Source: Neurospora tetraspora (lineage: Eukaryota > Ascomycota > Sordariomycetes > Sordariales > Sordariaceae). Taken from it: a DNA stretch of 64,000 nucleotides. Made by a program: the position numbers and the translations under genes. Shown one piece after another: positions 8,951 through 22,500 of the stretch. Positions within the stretch are counted from its first letter, which is position 1. Each line of letters opens with the position of its first letter. A model generated the notes under the pieces. The model searched no databases. It saw only the letters and a list, made by a program, of their open reading frames with translations, and was not told where the DNA came from. Where the stretch lies: NCBI RefSeq assembly GCF_033439725.1, contig NW_026944387.1, positions 4,216,001-4,280,000 on the forward strand, given 5' to 3'.

Positions 8951-11900
8951 CTCCACCTCCTCAATTAACAATTAATCTAATAAATCTAATTCTTCATTAA
9001 TAACCGCTACCTTACATTTTTTAAGAATAACCGGCTACAAAATCCTATTAAGAATAGAAACGGTTATAATTTAACCAGAGGTTATAAAGGTTATAAAATC
9101 CTTATACTATCTTAAATTTATTTATAATTAGTTTTAAATTATTTAGAACTTAATTAAGGATAGGTTATATATTAATAATAATTATATAAACCTTAGCTTT
9201 AATACTTCCAATTAAAACGTTAACTAAACGCTCCTTAGGGATAGTATAAATACTTTTTAAATATTTAATGAAATTATAATAGGTAATAAATATAATCTAA
9301 ATAAATTAAAGATTAATTATTAATTTGATATCAATAATTTTTAAATATTATTTATATTAAAATTATATTAAATATCCGCGCTGTTATAATCCGGCTTAAA
9401 CTCTTTCTAATAGTAAAAGATTTTATTAAGGGCGATTATATATACGCCCTATAAAGTATTTAGCGAGGATAGATTAAAAATAAATTAGGGATAAATTAGC
9501 GATCGGTCTTAATATTTATATATTTATCGGTCTCTAAAGGGGGTATTACACCCTAACGCTTACCCTTTCCTTAGGTTTAGCTGGTTTTTAATCGCTATTT
9601 AAATATTCCTTATATATATTAAAGGTTATAAATTCATGGTCAGCGGACGCTATTATAAAAAATAAATCGTTAATAAATTTTTAATTAATTTTGATAGATT
9701 TCGGAGGAGCGGCGGAGGGTAAACGGAAGTAAATTAATAAATGTTTAAATAGTCGCCGAAGAATTAGGGAAAAGAAATTTTAAAAAAAAAAGATTTTAAT
9801 TAATGTAACAATTATTCCTTTTGCTAAATTAATAAATACGAATACATAATTATACTATTTATAACGTACTATACGTATTTATTAAAAGGGGTACAATATC
9901 GGATGAAATCTATAGTATAAACTAATTTTGGATAAAACTGAGATAAATTTAATTTTATTTGCGTAATTACTTATACCGGCCTTAATTGTTTAAAATAATA
10001 CTACTTAGACTTTATATAGACCCAGTTAACGATTGTATTATAAGATTTGGTATTATAATATAATTAGTATTTATATGGGTTATATTTTTAAGAGGTTACC
10101 AATTCGATTTATATATTATTTTTTTCATATTTAAAAAGAAGATTATAAAGTATATTATAAATTTAAATATATTAAAATAATATATATTAAAATAGTAAAT
10201 AGTAAAACGCTTACTAATAAATATTTATTTATAGAGAAAATTATAATATATAGACTTCAAATTTAATATAATTCCCTATATAGAAGTATTAAATATTTAG
10301 CCCCTCTTTATATATATGAAATAAATTTTCTTTTTAATATAAGGCACTTATTACTAACGTATAAAAATTAACCAACGCGTAAGAATATAAAACCCGATCA
10401 TTATTTTATAATATACGAATAAATACAAATAAAATTTAATATTAAATTCGAATATTAAGTAAATTTATTAATACATCGGTTAAATTATAATATAACGAGG
10501 ATAGAATTTAATTATTATTTATAAAAATAGCATAAAGCGCTAATAAATTCTTCTTTACGTCCTAATTTTAATTTTAAAGCTTAATAGAAACGAATAATTA
10601 CGTAGTATAGAATTCTATAAGTAAAATCGAATATAATTTAATTGAAAAGATATTTATCTAATATTATAATTAAATACCAATAATTATTCCAACCCCGTTA
10701 CTAAATTATTTATCCTTTATCGGATAAATTGCTAACCAAATTCTAATTGTAACAGGTCTTATATATTCTTGCCTACTACGTCCACTACCTTTTTTATAAT
10801 ACCTAACAATTTACTATTTTTATTTTTAACCGTCCTTTAAATATTTATTAACCTCTTATTAAATTTGTAAAAGCCCTTTTAAATAATTACTTTTAAATCT
10901 TTAATTAGATTTATAATTCTATCGTCTTCCTATTGTTTTAAAATAATTCTATCCCGGACGGCTTTATTTATTATTCTCCTTATTTACTAAAATATATTAG
11001 TAAAGAAATTTTGAAAAATTTATATTCGTACTAACGTATTAATATAATTAATAATTACTTATACTACGAATTATATAATAGTATAGTAAATATCGTAATT
11101 CATTAATTTAAATTCCGATATTGAATTATTATTTATAAATTAGCCGTTTAAATTTATTATAATTATAATTAGTATGTATCCAATAGATAAAGAGTAATTG
11201 TATATTAAAATTAATATATACTATTAAATTATAGAAATTACCCCCTATATAATTCCGTTAAGTAGTCTAATTTAAAATAAGCCTTCTTGTTATCGTTATC
11301 TTTATTATCCGATTTTTATTATAATTTTAATTCCCTTAAACCACTTTTTTCGACGTTAATTAAGAGTTTTTTTATTAAATCCGATAAACTTTTACGTAAT
11401 AACTAATTCCCTAATTAATAGTAATTATATAAGAAAAAGGTTTTTAAAGTAATTAAACAACGATATAATCGCGACGAATATAGTTTTAATAAATTGTCGA
11501 ATTCTTTTATATCTTTACGCTATTTAAAATTATAATTGATATCGACATCAAATTATATAACGCAGTAAAACTAACGTAAATTAAAATATAATATCCGAAC
11601 GGCCGTTAATCAGTCAATAAAAGTAATAAGTACGTATTTATCAATTTAGTTTATTCGGTATTTATTAAATTATAATTAGAAACATAGTATTAGGGGGTTA
11701 GATTTTCTTTTGTATTATTAATAGTCGGGCGATAAAAGGTTAAAGACGCCCGGTTTAAAATATAATTATGAATATTCCGACCGGTAAATATTTTTAGTAG
11801 GGTCTTTCTAATTATGGAATAGAGTAGTAAGAACAGCCGCTTAAATTTTAAGAGTCGAAACTTTTAAAACGGCGAATATATAAAGATTTATAATAAATTA

Positions 11901-12526
11901 CTATTTAAATAATTAAAAAGGAATAAATAAATAGTCTTCGCGAACTAATTAAACGTATTTAATATAAAATATAACATTAGATAATATAAAGTTCTAATAC
12001 ATAAGTACGAAAGGGAGAATTTAATTATTTAACATTAGGGGTAAATATGTCTATTTATATTCGACGAATTAATATAAATTATAAAATAAAGTATTATAAA
12101 TCGGGCTTATAAAGAAGTATGTACTTTAAGAAATATAAACGAGGGGAATTTTTAGTATTCTATTATTAACTATATTACTACTTTATCTTATTCTATTATT
12201 TTTTCTATATTACGTTTCTTCTCTTATAATAACTATCCGGACTTTTTACTATATTCGGCGTTTTCGTCGGCGTTTTTAATAGGTTATACCGACGGTAGTA
12301 GCCGCGCTATGGTTAAAATAATCGAAATTTTAGTTAATTAATAGAATTTAATATAATATATAGGTTAGGAATATTATACTTCGTACGTAATTATTATATA
12401 TTTATTGTCGATTACGTTAAGTTATTTACCTAATTATTTTCTTTTTTTATTAAAAATAATATATTAATAATATTACCTTAATAATACCGTTCGTTTTTAC
12501 TTAATTTATTCATAATGAAGCCTATA

Positions 12527-12935
12527 ATTAATAAAATAAATAGGGTTTAGCCTAAAAATACGTCTATAGGGTCATAAATCCTAATGTATCTATAAATTAA
12601 ATTTATAATTTATAAAATAATTAGGGCTTAGCGTAAGAATTAGGAATAAACGGTAATTATAAGTCGTATTTAAGGGAAGTATAGTAAAAAAATAATATAG
12701 TAAAGAAGTAATATAATAAGATAAGTGCGGAGGATTAATAAAATAAATAAAGCTTAACCGAAAAGTACGTCTATAGGATTGTAAATTTTAATTTATTTAC
12801 AAATTAAATTTATAATTAATAAAGTAATTAAGGCTTAGCGTAAAAATCAAAAATAAATGGTAGTTATAAGTCGTATTTAAGAGGAATATTAGTAGAAGAG
12901 GTAATATAATAAAGTAAATACGAATATTAAATATT
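12527..12935. repeat. Two tandem copies of a unit of about 205 bp
   Basis: The first copy begins near 12527 (ATTAATAAAATAAATAGGGT) and the second near 12733 (ATTAATAAAATAAATAAAGC). Both continue with ACGTCTATAGG, then AAATTAAATTTATAATT, then GGCTTAGCGTAA, then TTATAAGTCGTATTTAAG in the same order. They differ at many sites, mostly C/T or A/G, as RIP would give. Confidence 0.7.
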
Positions 12936-14180
12936 AATAAAGTATAAAAGAATAAATAGCGAATAAGGAGAAACCTATTAAACGAATAGAATAAAATATA
13001 AGAATATTTAATGAAGATTTATTAAAGGTACTAAATATAATAAGAATATAATAATAAGGGTATAATATATCTTTAATTCGTTTATTTATTATTCCGGTAT
13101 AAATAAAGGATTAAACTCCTACTAGTTTAGCTAATTCTAATTATATAATTAATTCTAACTATATATTTTTAAAATTATTTATTAATTTACTGTAAACGAC
13201 GACGGTATTAGAGTCTACCTAATTAATTTATATAGTAGCCCTTAAAATATTGTATTTTTAATGTTTTATAAATCTATATTGTATATATAATAGGATAACC
13301 GCTAGAAGAGTAGTAAATTAATAATATATATAATATAAATATTCTAATATATAATAATATTTAAATTATTTTTAGAATATAAAAATATGATAATTTAATA
13401 TTTCGCCTTATAAATCCTTACTTAGTTATTAATATATTATGAAATTATATTATATTATATATTATTTATTTATGGGTAGGCTATTTAATTATAATTGTAC
13501 AAGACGAATAATTAGTAAAATTCTATAATGATATAAACCCGCTTAAGTACTAATATTAAGGCTTATATTCCCTTACTAAATAGAGAATTATTATACTACG
13601 AAGAATATATAAAGAATATTAATATATAATGAAACGCTTTAAATATAATAAATTAATTAGTTTAATAGCTTAGACCGGATATATATGTATTTTTAATCCT
13701 AATATTGGAGAGCGCTTACTTAAAAGAGTGATAAAAGTAGCGGGGGTTTATAATTAAAATACTGAATAAATTTAGGTGGTAAACTAAAAATAATAAATAA
13801 TTAGATTGAACTGAATAAACAAATAGCTTAACCGAATAATTTTATATTTGTTAAATATATTATAAATAAGGTTATTTTACGCCCTACGCTTAAGGATAGT
13901 TTAATATTATTAAGGCTATTGAAGACCTAAATAAAAAAAAGAATCGATAATTTATTTAATTATTTGGTAGATTCCGGGCCTACAAATTTAATTCGATTAG
14001 TTTATAAAAATTGAGGTAAATATATTAATATAATTAATTTATATAAGAGTTATAGTTAACGAAATAAAGTAAAATAGAAACGAGGGAATTTATTTTGCGT
14101 TGAAAATATAAAATGTAAATTCGATTTCGAAAATGAAAATCTATTTCGGGGCCCTCTACTAAAAATAAGAAATACTTATA

Positions 14181-14660
14181 AATAATCGATAATGATATTA
14201 TAATCAATATAAAATAAAGTTTATATAAATAAGATTTTTAAAATAATAATGGAAAATAAGAATAAGAGAATACTACTAGTAGGTAGAGTTTATTTCTCTA
14301 TAGAAAAATAGTAAGTAAAGTATTAGGAGGATTGGGGAGAATAATCGATAATAATATTACAATTAATATATAATAAAGCTTATATAGATTAAATTATTAA
14401 TATAATAAAATAAGAACGGGAAAATACTACTAATATAAAGAGTTTATTTCTTTATAGATAAATAGTAGGTAGGGTACTAAATTGGAAGGATTAGGAGAAG
14501 ATAATCGATAACGATACTACAATCGATATATAATAAGGCTTATTTAGATTAGATTACGGATTTAATAAGATAAGAACGAGACTAAAAATACTATTAGTAT
14601 TTAAATTAATACTTTGAATTTATTTCTCTATGGAGAAATAGTAAATCGGGTACTATTAAT
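14181..14660. repeat. Three tandem copies of a 160-bp unit carrying the dispersed palindrome
   Basis: ATAATCGATAA starts recur at about 14182, 14341 and 14501, a period of about 160 bp. Each unit continues with AATATAATAA(A/G)G(C/T)TTAT, then AATAAGAA, AATACTA, and ends with TTTATTTCTCTATAG-type palindrome plus AATAGTA. The palindromes lie at 14289-14311, 14452-14466 and 14619-14643. Confidence 0.75.
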
Positions 14661-15572
14661 ATAGGCTCCGTTAATATTAATTATTACTATAACCGACTTA
14701 CTATTAGTTATAGTACCCGTAAATAATATTACGAAGTTAAATGAACGGTACGATATACGATAATAAAATATAAAATAGCGTTAGAATTATTATATATAAC
14801 CTTCCGTTATTAACTATCTAAGTGCAACTACGGTATAAAATGCGGGTAGGGAAAGAGGCTACAAAGGCCTTACCTACGTAAAAATAATATAAAAAGCTAT
14901 TATTATTAATATCGAAAATCATATAGAAATCTTTGTATTAAAAGTGAGTAAATATGTCCTTTATTCAATACTATTGTTAAAACCCCGAATGAATAGCCCT
15001 TATAAGAATTATAACTACTGCTTACAACCGACTAATAAGATAGTAAAAGTAAAGAGTAAATAAAGGCTAGAGAAATTAATACTACTTATTAAATTAGGTT
15101 ATTATTATAACTCTCTTAACAGTTTAAAAAGGTTTTATACTTATCTTTAACGTAATCCTTTAAATTAAATTAGGTAAGCGGCGTATTAGCGCTTACTAAA
15201 TTATTTATACTAAGTTTATAAGTACTATATTAGACCTTTTTACTAAATACTTTATACGTTTAAATATATTCTTTTTTAATTCCGAAATATTTTACTATAT
15301 TATACAAAGGATTATTAATTCTATATACTTTATATTTAGTACCTTTATATATAGTATATCTCCTTAATAAAATCATGACGTTAATACGCTCTTTGACGAA
15401 TTTTAGAATCTCCGTCTTATTTATACTAAATTTAGCGGTTTTGGATATAATTATACGAATAGTCCTTATTAAAAGGGTAGCAAACGTAAGGAATTTCGTA
15501 TAATTAATAGAGTCGCCCTAATTATATATAAGAGAATTCGCCGGTACTTGCGAATTATTTTACTATTCCTTA

Positions 15573-15705
15573 GCTACCTCAATAGTAAAACGAATATTTT
15601 CTTCGACTATTTTAATAATAAAACGAAGATTTTCTTCGGCTACTTTAATAATAAGACGAATATTTTCTTCGGCTACCTCAATAGTAAAACGAATATTTTT
15701 TTAAT
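15573..15705. repeat. Four copies of a 33-bp (11-codon) minisatellite
   Basis: Units start near 15573, 15606, 15639 and 15673 with CTA(C/T)(C/T)T(C/T)AATA(A/G)TAA. The period is a multiple of three. On the minus strand it reads as an 11-residue repeat of the form EENIRFTIEVA, a coiled-coil-like pattern, so the tract may be a relic of a coding region. This is an inference from mutated DNA. Confidence 0.65.
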
Positions 15706-15780
15706 TATTTGAATAATAAAACGTGCCTTTTCTTTAAAAATAAAATAGGCTTCTTCAATTATTTCGAATTTAATTAAAAA

Positions 15781-16245
15781 GGCTTACTCGTTAATTTAGG
15801 GTTAGCCGAATAAATTTATAAATAATAAAGGTAGGTTAAGGTAATTACTTTCTTTTTTTATAAAGAAATCTATTTCTATAAAATTAATATTTACAATTAC
15901 CTTCTTTATAATAAAATTAATATTTATAATTACTATATTCTTAACTAAAAGGGTTTATTCGTTAATTTAGGGTTGCCCAAGTAGGTTCGTAAATAACGAA
16001 GGTAGGTTAGGGTAATTACTTTCTTTCTCTATAGAGAAATCTATCTTTATAAAATTAGCCTCTTCAATTACTTTCTTTATAATAAAATTAGTATTTATAA
16101 TTATCATATTCTTAATAAGATTAATATTTATAATTACCGTACTCTTAAGAGAAATAAATCGCCTATTAATTTAGCATCGTTTATATAAGCTTATAAGTAA
16201 CGAAGCTAAGTTAAGGTGATTACCTTCTTTCTCTATGGAAAAACT
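15781..16245. repeat. Degenerate tandem repeat of about 175-200 bp with palindromes
   Basis: A unit with GTTAATTTAGGGTTAGCC, then AACGAAGGTAGGTTAGGGTA-like text, then TTACTTTCTTTCTCTATAGA, then AAATCTAT is found near 15790, again near 15960, and in decayed form near 16155. Palindromes fall at about 15849-15870, 16021-16040 and 16226-16244, once per unit. Confidence 0.65.
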
Positions 16246-19200
16246 TATCAATTCCGGATCTTACCTATTAAACGTATTAATAGCGCCGTCGGCGCCTAAA
16301 TACCGTTATTTAAAGGCTAATACAGATAAATTTTCGTCCCCGTCAATACTGTATGTAAAGGGTAAATGCTAAAATTTTAATAGCGTCGTTAAAACTAAAT
16401 ACCGAATTATTAATTTACTATCACCGCTTCGTAAAGTATTTAATTATTCATCGTTCTTAATTTTAATATCGGTCTAATTAATTTTGTTTACGATTTTATT
16501 TTAAATAATAAAGCGTTTATAAATATTATTTTTCACCACTCTAATCGGAATATTCGCTAAACTAATTAGGAATAACCTCTTCTCCTCTTACGACTATTAA
16601 TACTATATAATATGTTCGATAAATTATTAAATAAAACCGATTTAATCGACCGATTACTAAGCGATTTCAATTTAATTAATAAATTACTGAACGATTTCAA
16701 CCAATTATTTTAATGTTAAAACTATATTAGGTTAGCTGTAAAAATAAAATTCGACGAATATTAAATTGAAAATAGGAAATATTTCTAAGAGATATTTATA
16801 AATTAAATCGGCTTCGAATCTGTAAGGGTCCTAAGCGTATAAAGAAATAATAAACGAATATATATTTCCAATTCGAATAATATAAGTAATATCATAATCG
16901 TTTACGCTCTAAAGAAGGGAGGCTACTTATAAATACCTATTAAATTTATAGGATATTAATGCTTTAGTAACCTCGTACACTAAAATAATTTGTAAATACA
17001 AATTCTTAACGTACTAAATCCTAATTTCTAATTATAGGGAATAGACCTATTAAGATATTATTAATAAACAGTCGTATTAATTTTTATAGGGAAGGAAATA
17101 TTAATTTTATATATAATACGCTCTTTCTACTAGTAATTAATAATCCCGTAAATAATAGGAAAATACTATTCTATTAATTCTATTTACCTAATATAACATA
17201 AGTGGCTAATATACTATAAAGTCGTAAGGACGTTCTATATAAAGAAGAGATTAATATTGATATAATGTTATTAATATATATTCAAACTAATTACATTAAT
17301 ACTAAAATTTGAGATTAGAATATTAATACTTATATATAGCGAATTCTAATTAATAATAATAGTAATTTACTTTAATTATAACTAGTAGGAATAAATAAAT
17401 TAGGTAATAAAATTACACTTTTTTAAAATAATTATAAACGTCCTATTAAAATATTAGTTTAATACTATAATAAAATATCTTAGAAATATTATTTATATTT
17501 ATATCTAAAAGGAATTAATTATAATACAAATACGCTTCTACTATAATTTTTATTAGAAATACTATTGGACGATCTAAATTTAGAAGGGCGATTTTAAATA
17601 ATTAAACCCTATTATTCGTCCTAGTTTAACGAAGGGCCAATTATTAGAGTCTTAATTAAATTAAACGAAAGTATATATTAAGCGCCTATTAAAATTCTAT
17701 TTCATTAATATTTCGACGGTTTTTATACTGAACCTCGCAATGATTTTATTATCGTCATCGCTAATAATATTACTACTAGTAGGGAACCTTAAATTATGAT
17801 TTAGGAAATTCTATATTTATATTGCCAGAATATTTATAATTTTGTTATAAACGCCGAAGAACTTCTAAATATAATAGCTTTAAGCAAAATATTATACAGT
17901 ATAAATATATAATGTCTTTAATCCCTTTAAACCTACTTTATCGCCGTTACTATCGCTGTTTATAGTAACCGCGTCGACGTAAATCTATTTTAATATCCTA
18001 TTAATTAAAATCGATATTATATTAGTAAAATATTAATATCCGAATCCTATGCGCTTAATTATTATTAATAGGATAATCGCCGAAGGGTAAATTATAAAGC
18101 CATTCGGTAATATAATTATAGTAATTATTCTACAGAATAATTAAATATGATTATAACCAGAAATACTATTAGTAATATTCGCTGATACTACCGCGCCGGT
18201 ATTTATAATAAAAGTTTAAGTACAGTCTAAAAAGGCCTACTATTTAAACCCCTATTCCTATTCGATTTCTCGTAGAAATATAAATATATAATATAAACTA
18301 TTATTATAAAACTAATAGCCGGAAATCTTAAAGGAATAAGTAAAACTCTCTAATTATATTAAAATCTATCCCTCTATAATATCAGGGATTATAATAAAGA
18401 TACCAGCGTTATCCTAAACTATTTTAGTAAAAATATTTAAATTGGTAACGTAATTTAAAAAAAGCGTTATTAATACGAAAATAATAATATATTTAAATAT
18501 AAATCTAATCTACTACTATATTACGGAATTTCGGTTCTATAAGAATTATATTTCGTTGTAAATAACCCGATAGAATTCAGTACCTTCTACTCTAATTATG
18601 TATAATTTGTAGCGGAATTAAATTTACTTTTTAATCCTATTATTTAAAATAAAATTTCTATGTACGTTAATTTAAAATAATTTCGATATAGCGTATTATT
18701 TCTCTATAAGGAAATTTACTCGTTTATATCTCCTATTTTCTTAATTTCCTCTTCGGTTAAATACGCTTCTAATAAATTATTATCGATATTTCTTTTTCTT
18801 CGAAGTTAAATTAAATAGCGATTTTAAAAATACTTTTCTTTGCGGTAATTTTTTTTAAACCCTTTTTAATAATACCCTTCCTTATACCAGCTTTTTTAAT
18901 CGCAGCCTTTTTAATAGGTTTACTGGATTAAATAAGCGTATTAACAGGAATTATGCCGCGTAATTCGTATAAATCTTCTAACTTTCTATTATTTTTCTAT
19001 ATATATTTATTTATTTAACGGCGGTAATACGTTAGGACGGCCGCTAAAATAATAATACGCCCCGTTTTAATATCGTTTTAGCTAATAATTGTATTTTATA
19101 TAAATTCGTTGAACTCTATTTAAATACATATTACCTATACCTATAGGTTTGTTATATTTATAATTACCCTATAGCTGTAAAAGTATTTAAAAATTAATAT

Positions 19201-19447
19201 ATCGCCGAATATCGTAATATATTCGTGAAAAATTTATATAATAAATAACATTAGTATTAAAATTAGTAACCAGTATACCGGAATACGAATCCCTTTATTA
19301 TAATTGTTTTAAACCTTATTTATATATATATAAATTACCGTTATATATGAAATAGTTTTTCTAATACTAATATTGTTAATTAATATAGCGGCTTTTAAAG
19401 GGTTTTATTTAAATTAACGAATAATATATATATTTAAATTACGAAAT

Positions 19448-19575
19448 TAATATATAACGGCTTTAAGTTATTTCTCTATACAAAAAAGTTTAAAGAAGTA
19501 AGAATAAGAATAAATAATATATAACGGCTTTAAATAATTTTTCTATAGAGAAAGTATAAGGAGGCGCGAATAAGA
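19448..19575. repeat. Two tandem copies of a unit of about 70 bp with palindromes
   Basis: AATATATAACGGCTTTAA occurs at about 19449 and 19518, each followed within 15 nt by a TTTCTCTATA or TTTCTATAGAGAAA palindrome and then AAGAATAAGAATAAATA or a variant. Confidence 0.65.
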
Positions 19576-22500
19576 ATAAATACCAAAATGATTTACTAAT
19601 AAATTAATATAATAATAAAGATCGGTTCTCACTACTTAAATCCTAATTTACTTAATTATATTAGCCTTTTAGGGTAGTGAAATTTATAAATTTACCTACT
19701 TCGGGCGGGTATATTGAATTCCTATCGACGGAGCGACCCTGATTAATTATCGTATTATATATTAAATTAATAATTTAATTATAATATTATTTTTCGAATA
19801 AGTAACGGCGCTATTATAATTAAATTATAATAAAACCGCGCTTCTATTATTCTTCAGCGTATCAATTTTACCCATCTATATTTTTATCGTAAATTTTAAT
19901 TTTATACCTTAACCTCTCTCAATAAATAATTATATTCTCTTTTAACCGCTATATAAATTTCTCGTAAACTCTATCATTTTCGTTGCACTATATATAATAT
20001 TTTTAATCTCCTTTATTAAAGGAAATAGAATTTATTTAATTTATATTAAATAGCGTATTACCTTCTATTAATATAATAAATTGGTAAACGTAGCCGGGGC
20101 TGTTTCGAATAAACATTATAGGTTATACGAATAAAGTTTCAAATATAGATTTTAAAATTAGAATTAATGTTTTAAAGTATAGGTCGGAAAGTTATTATAC
20201 GCCTTAGCGAATTAATTAGTCCTTCTAACTTTTAATAAATTTTTTCCACTTTAATAACTCTAGAAAAATCCGGCCTAATTATTAGAAAATAACCGAATTA
20301 TATATTACATTTTTTAAACGGTTTAGGTGTTAGATTAATATTTAAAATCTATCAAAATCTAAAAGGTCGTCGACGGCTATAAGGCTATCACGCACTATTA
20401 AATATAATTAATTAATAGCAATTTAAACGAAGTTATTTATTGATTTTTTATACCCCTTGTAATTTAGGATCCCCGGCCGGTTCTTTAGGGAAATAATTTA
20501 ATAAAATATAGCTTCTTTAAACTATATATTATTACGACCGGTTAAATAATCATTCTTCGTAATACGATGATTAATAATATAAATATAATATAATATAGTA
20601 GGTACCTAAATATCGGCGGAAAAGCCTCCTTAATAACCCTTTTATTCTATTCATTATAAGGGTTTTAAATATATTAAAACTCATTAAATCAATTAATTCT
20701 GGTATAAAACGTCGTTATTATATAGCTTTTCTATTAGTATACTAACGATTATTATTATTCGGTAGGGTTTTTTAAGTCCCTAATCGGAATTGCGTATAGG
20801 ATATAGGTTAATGTATCCTATTATACTATAATTATTAAAATACATTCGTATTATTTATTATAAAAATATTTAGGAACGTTTTTTAGTATATTAATTTAAT
20901 TATCGAAAGTTACGCCGGTCCAAAATTTATTACCGAATTCGTAAAACATTTTCAAATATATAAAAGCATTAAAAGTGTTTGCTATTAGATATAAATTAGC
21001 GAATTAGTATAAAAAGAGAGATATTATTTCTCTATAAGGAAAGGGTAAATAAAATTTCAATGCGAGGAGTATATATATTTGTGTTCAGTATATTACGTTA
21101 AGGTACGCGTATTAATATACCCTAGTATATTAATAATAATTTTATCCCTATAAGGGGCCTTTATTCTTAATTTAAATATAATAGTCTATTTAAGTAATAA
21201 AGTTTTAAAGAACGATAGTAGTTCCTTTCGTCGGTATTTATTGTTAATAGGCTTGGGGGTAATACGGACAACCGGATATATATTATCTCCTTTATAGTAA
21301 TTAAAAATTTTATTACTATTATTAAAATTAAATTATAATACGATTATCCTTATATTATAATAGCCAGCGTAGAGTAGGTATCCTTTATTAATCAATATAT
21401 TTTCGTAATAATCTTCCTTATATTTCTTAATTTATTTATTATTATTTAAACGATACTAAGAGAGGAGGGGGTAGTAGAAGTAAAATAATATTATAAAGTC
21501 GGTACCGTGGAAGAAAATTGAAGGGGGGTTCGGATTAGGATTCTTTATTATATTAATTCGCCCGGACCGGATAGTATATTAATTATTATCCGTATCGGAA
21601 TCGTTTATAATATATTATTTTTTCACGTAGAAACCTTACTATTTAATTATAATTATAAATTTATTCGGACGTTATTTCTTTGCGTAGAAATTTTATCATT
21701 AGATTATAATTGTAAATTTATTTATATAGGGTAATAGAATATTAATTAGGAGTTTCTAGTAAATTATTTCATTATAAAGAAATAAAAGGGAAGGTGCAAA
21801 TTATAAGAAGGAAGAAAAAGAAGGATAGGAAGGGATAATGTGGGAAGGGTTTTATACCCTACGTATATAGGTCTATTTTAAAGAGAATAGATGTTATAAG
21901 ATATGAATTAAGTTGGACCTTCCCTATAGAAAAATAATATCTTTTAATTAAAATTTTATATAGGGGGTTTTAAATATTTAATAAAGGTATCTTTATTTTC
22001 CTTATAATTATTTATCTTTTATATTTATTAATTATAATAGTACAATAAATATTCGGTAATTATAATTATTATAATATCCCTAATTATATAAGGGTAGGTT
22101 TAATTATATATAGGGAAGGTTCTATAAAGGTAGCCCTATAAATATATAAGCATTATTACTTATTTTAAATTCTTATATAAATCTGTAATTGTATATAGTA
22201 TATTACCTAACGAAAGTAAATTGTTTATAGGGAGTATATAAATTACATTAGTAGTTAGGATAAATATTTCCCGCTTTTAAGATTTACCCTCCTTTATTAA
22301 TTAAAATAATTTTATTTACACTTGGGTATTTTCTTTTTATATTCTAATATTTATAACTTCCGCTTCTATTTATTTTGTAAGCGTATTTTTAAATTCGATA
22401 GCAGCTACTAATTTTCTATCTCTTTTCTCGGCTTATATTTCTTTTACCCTTTAAACCGACATTCGTAGCCACGGGGTAAATATTTAAAATAATCGACGTC

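Noticed and set aside
8641-8964. 107-codon minus-strand frame of Arg/Lys/Asn residues
   Set aside because: It is the translation of a TCC/TTA low-complexity tract; neighbouring DNA is closed in all frames and the composition is that of the repeat.
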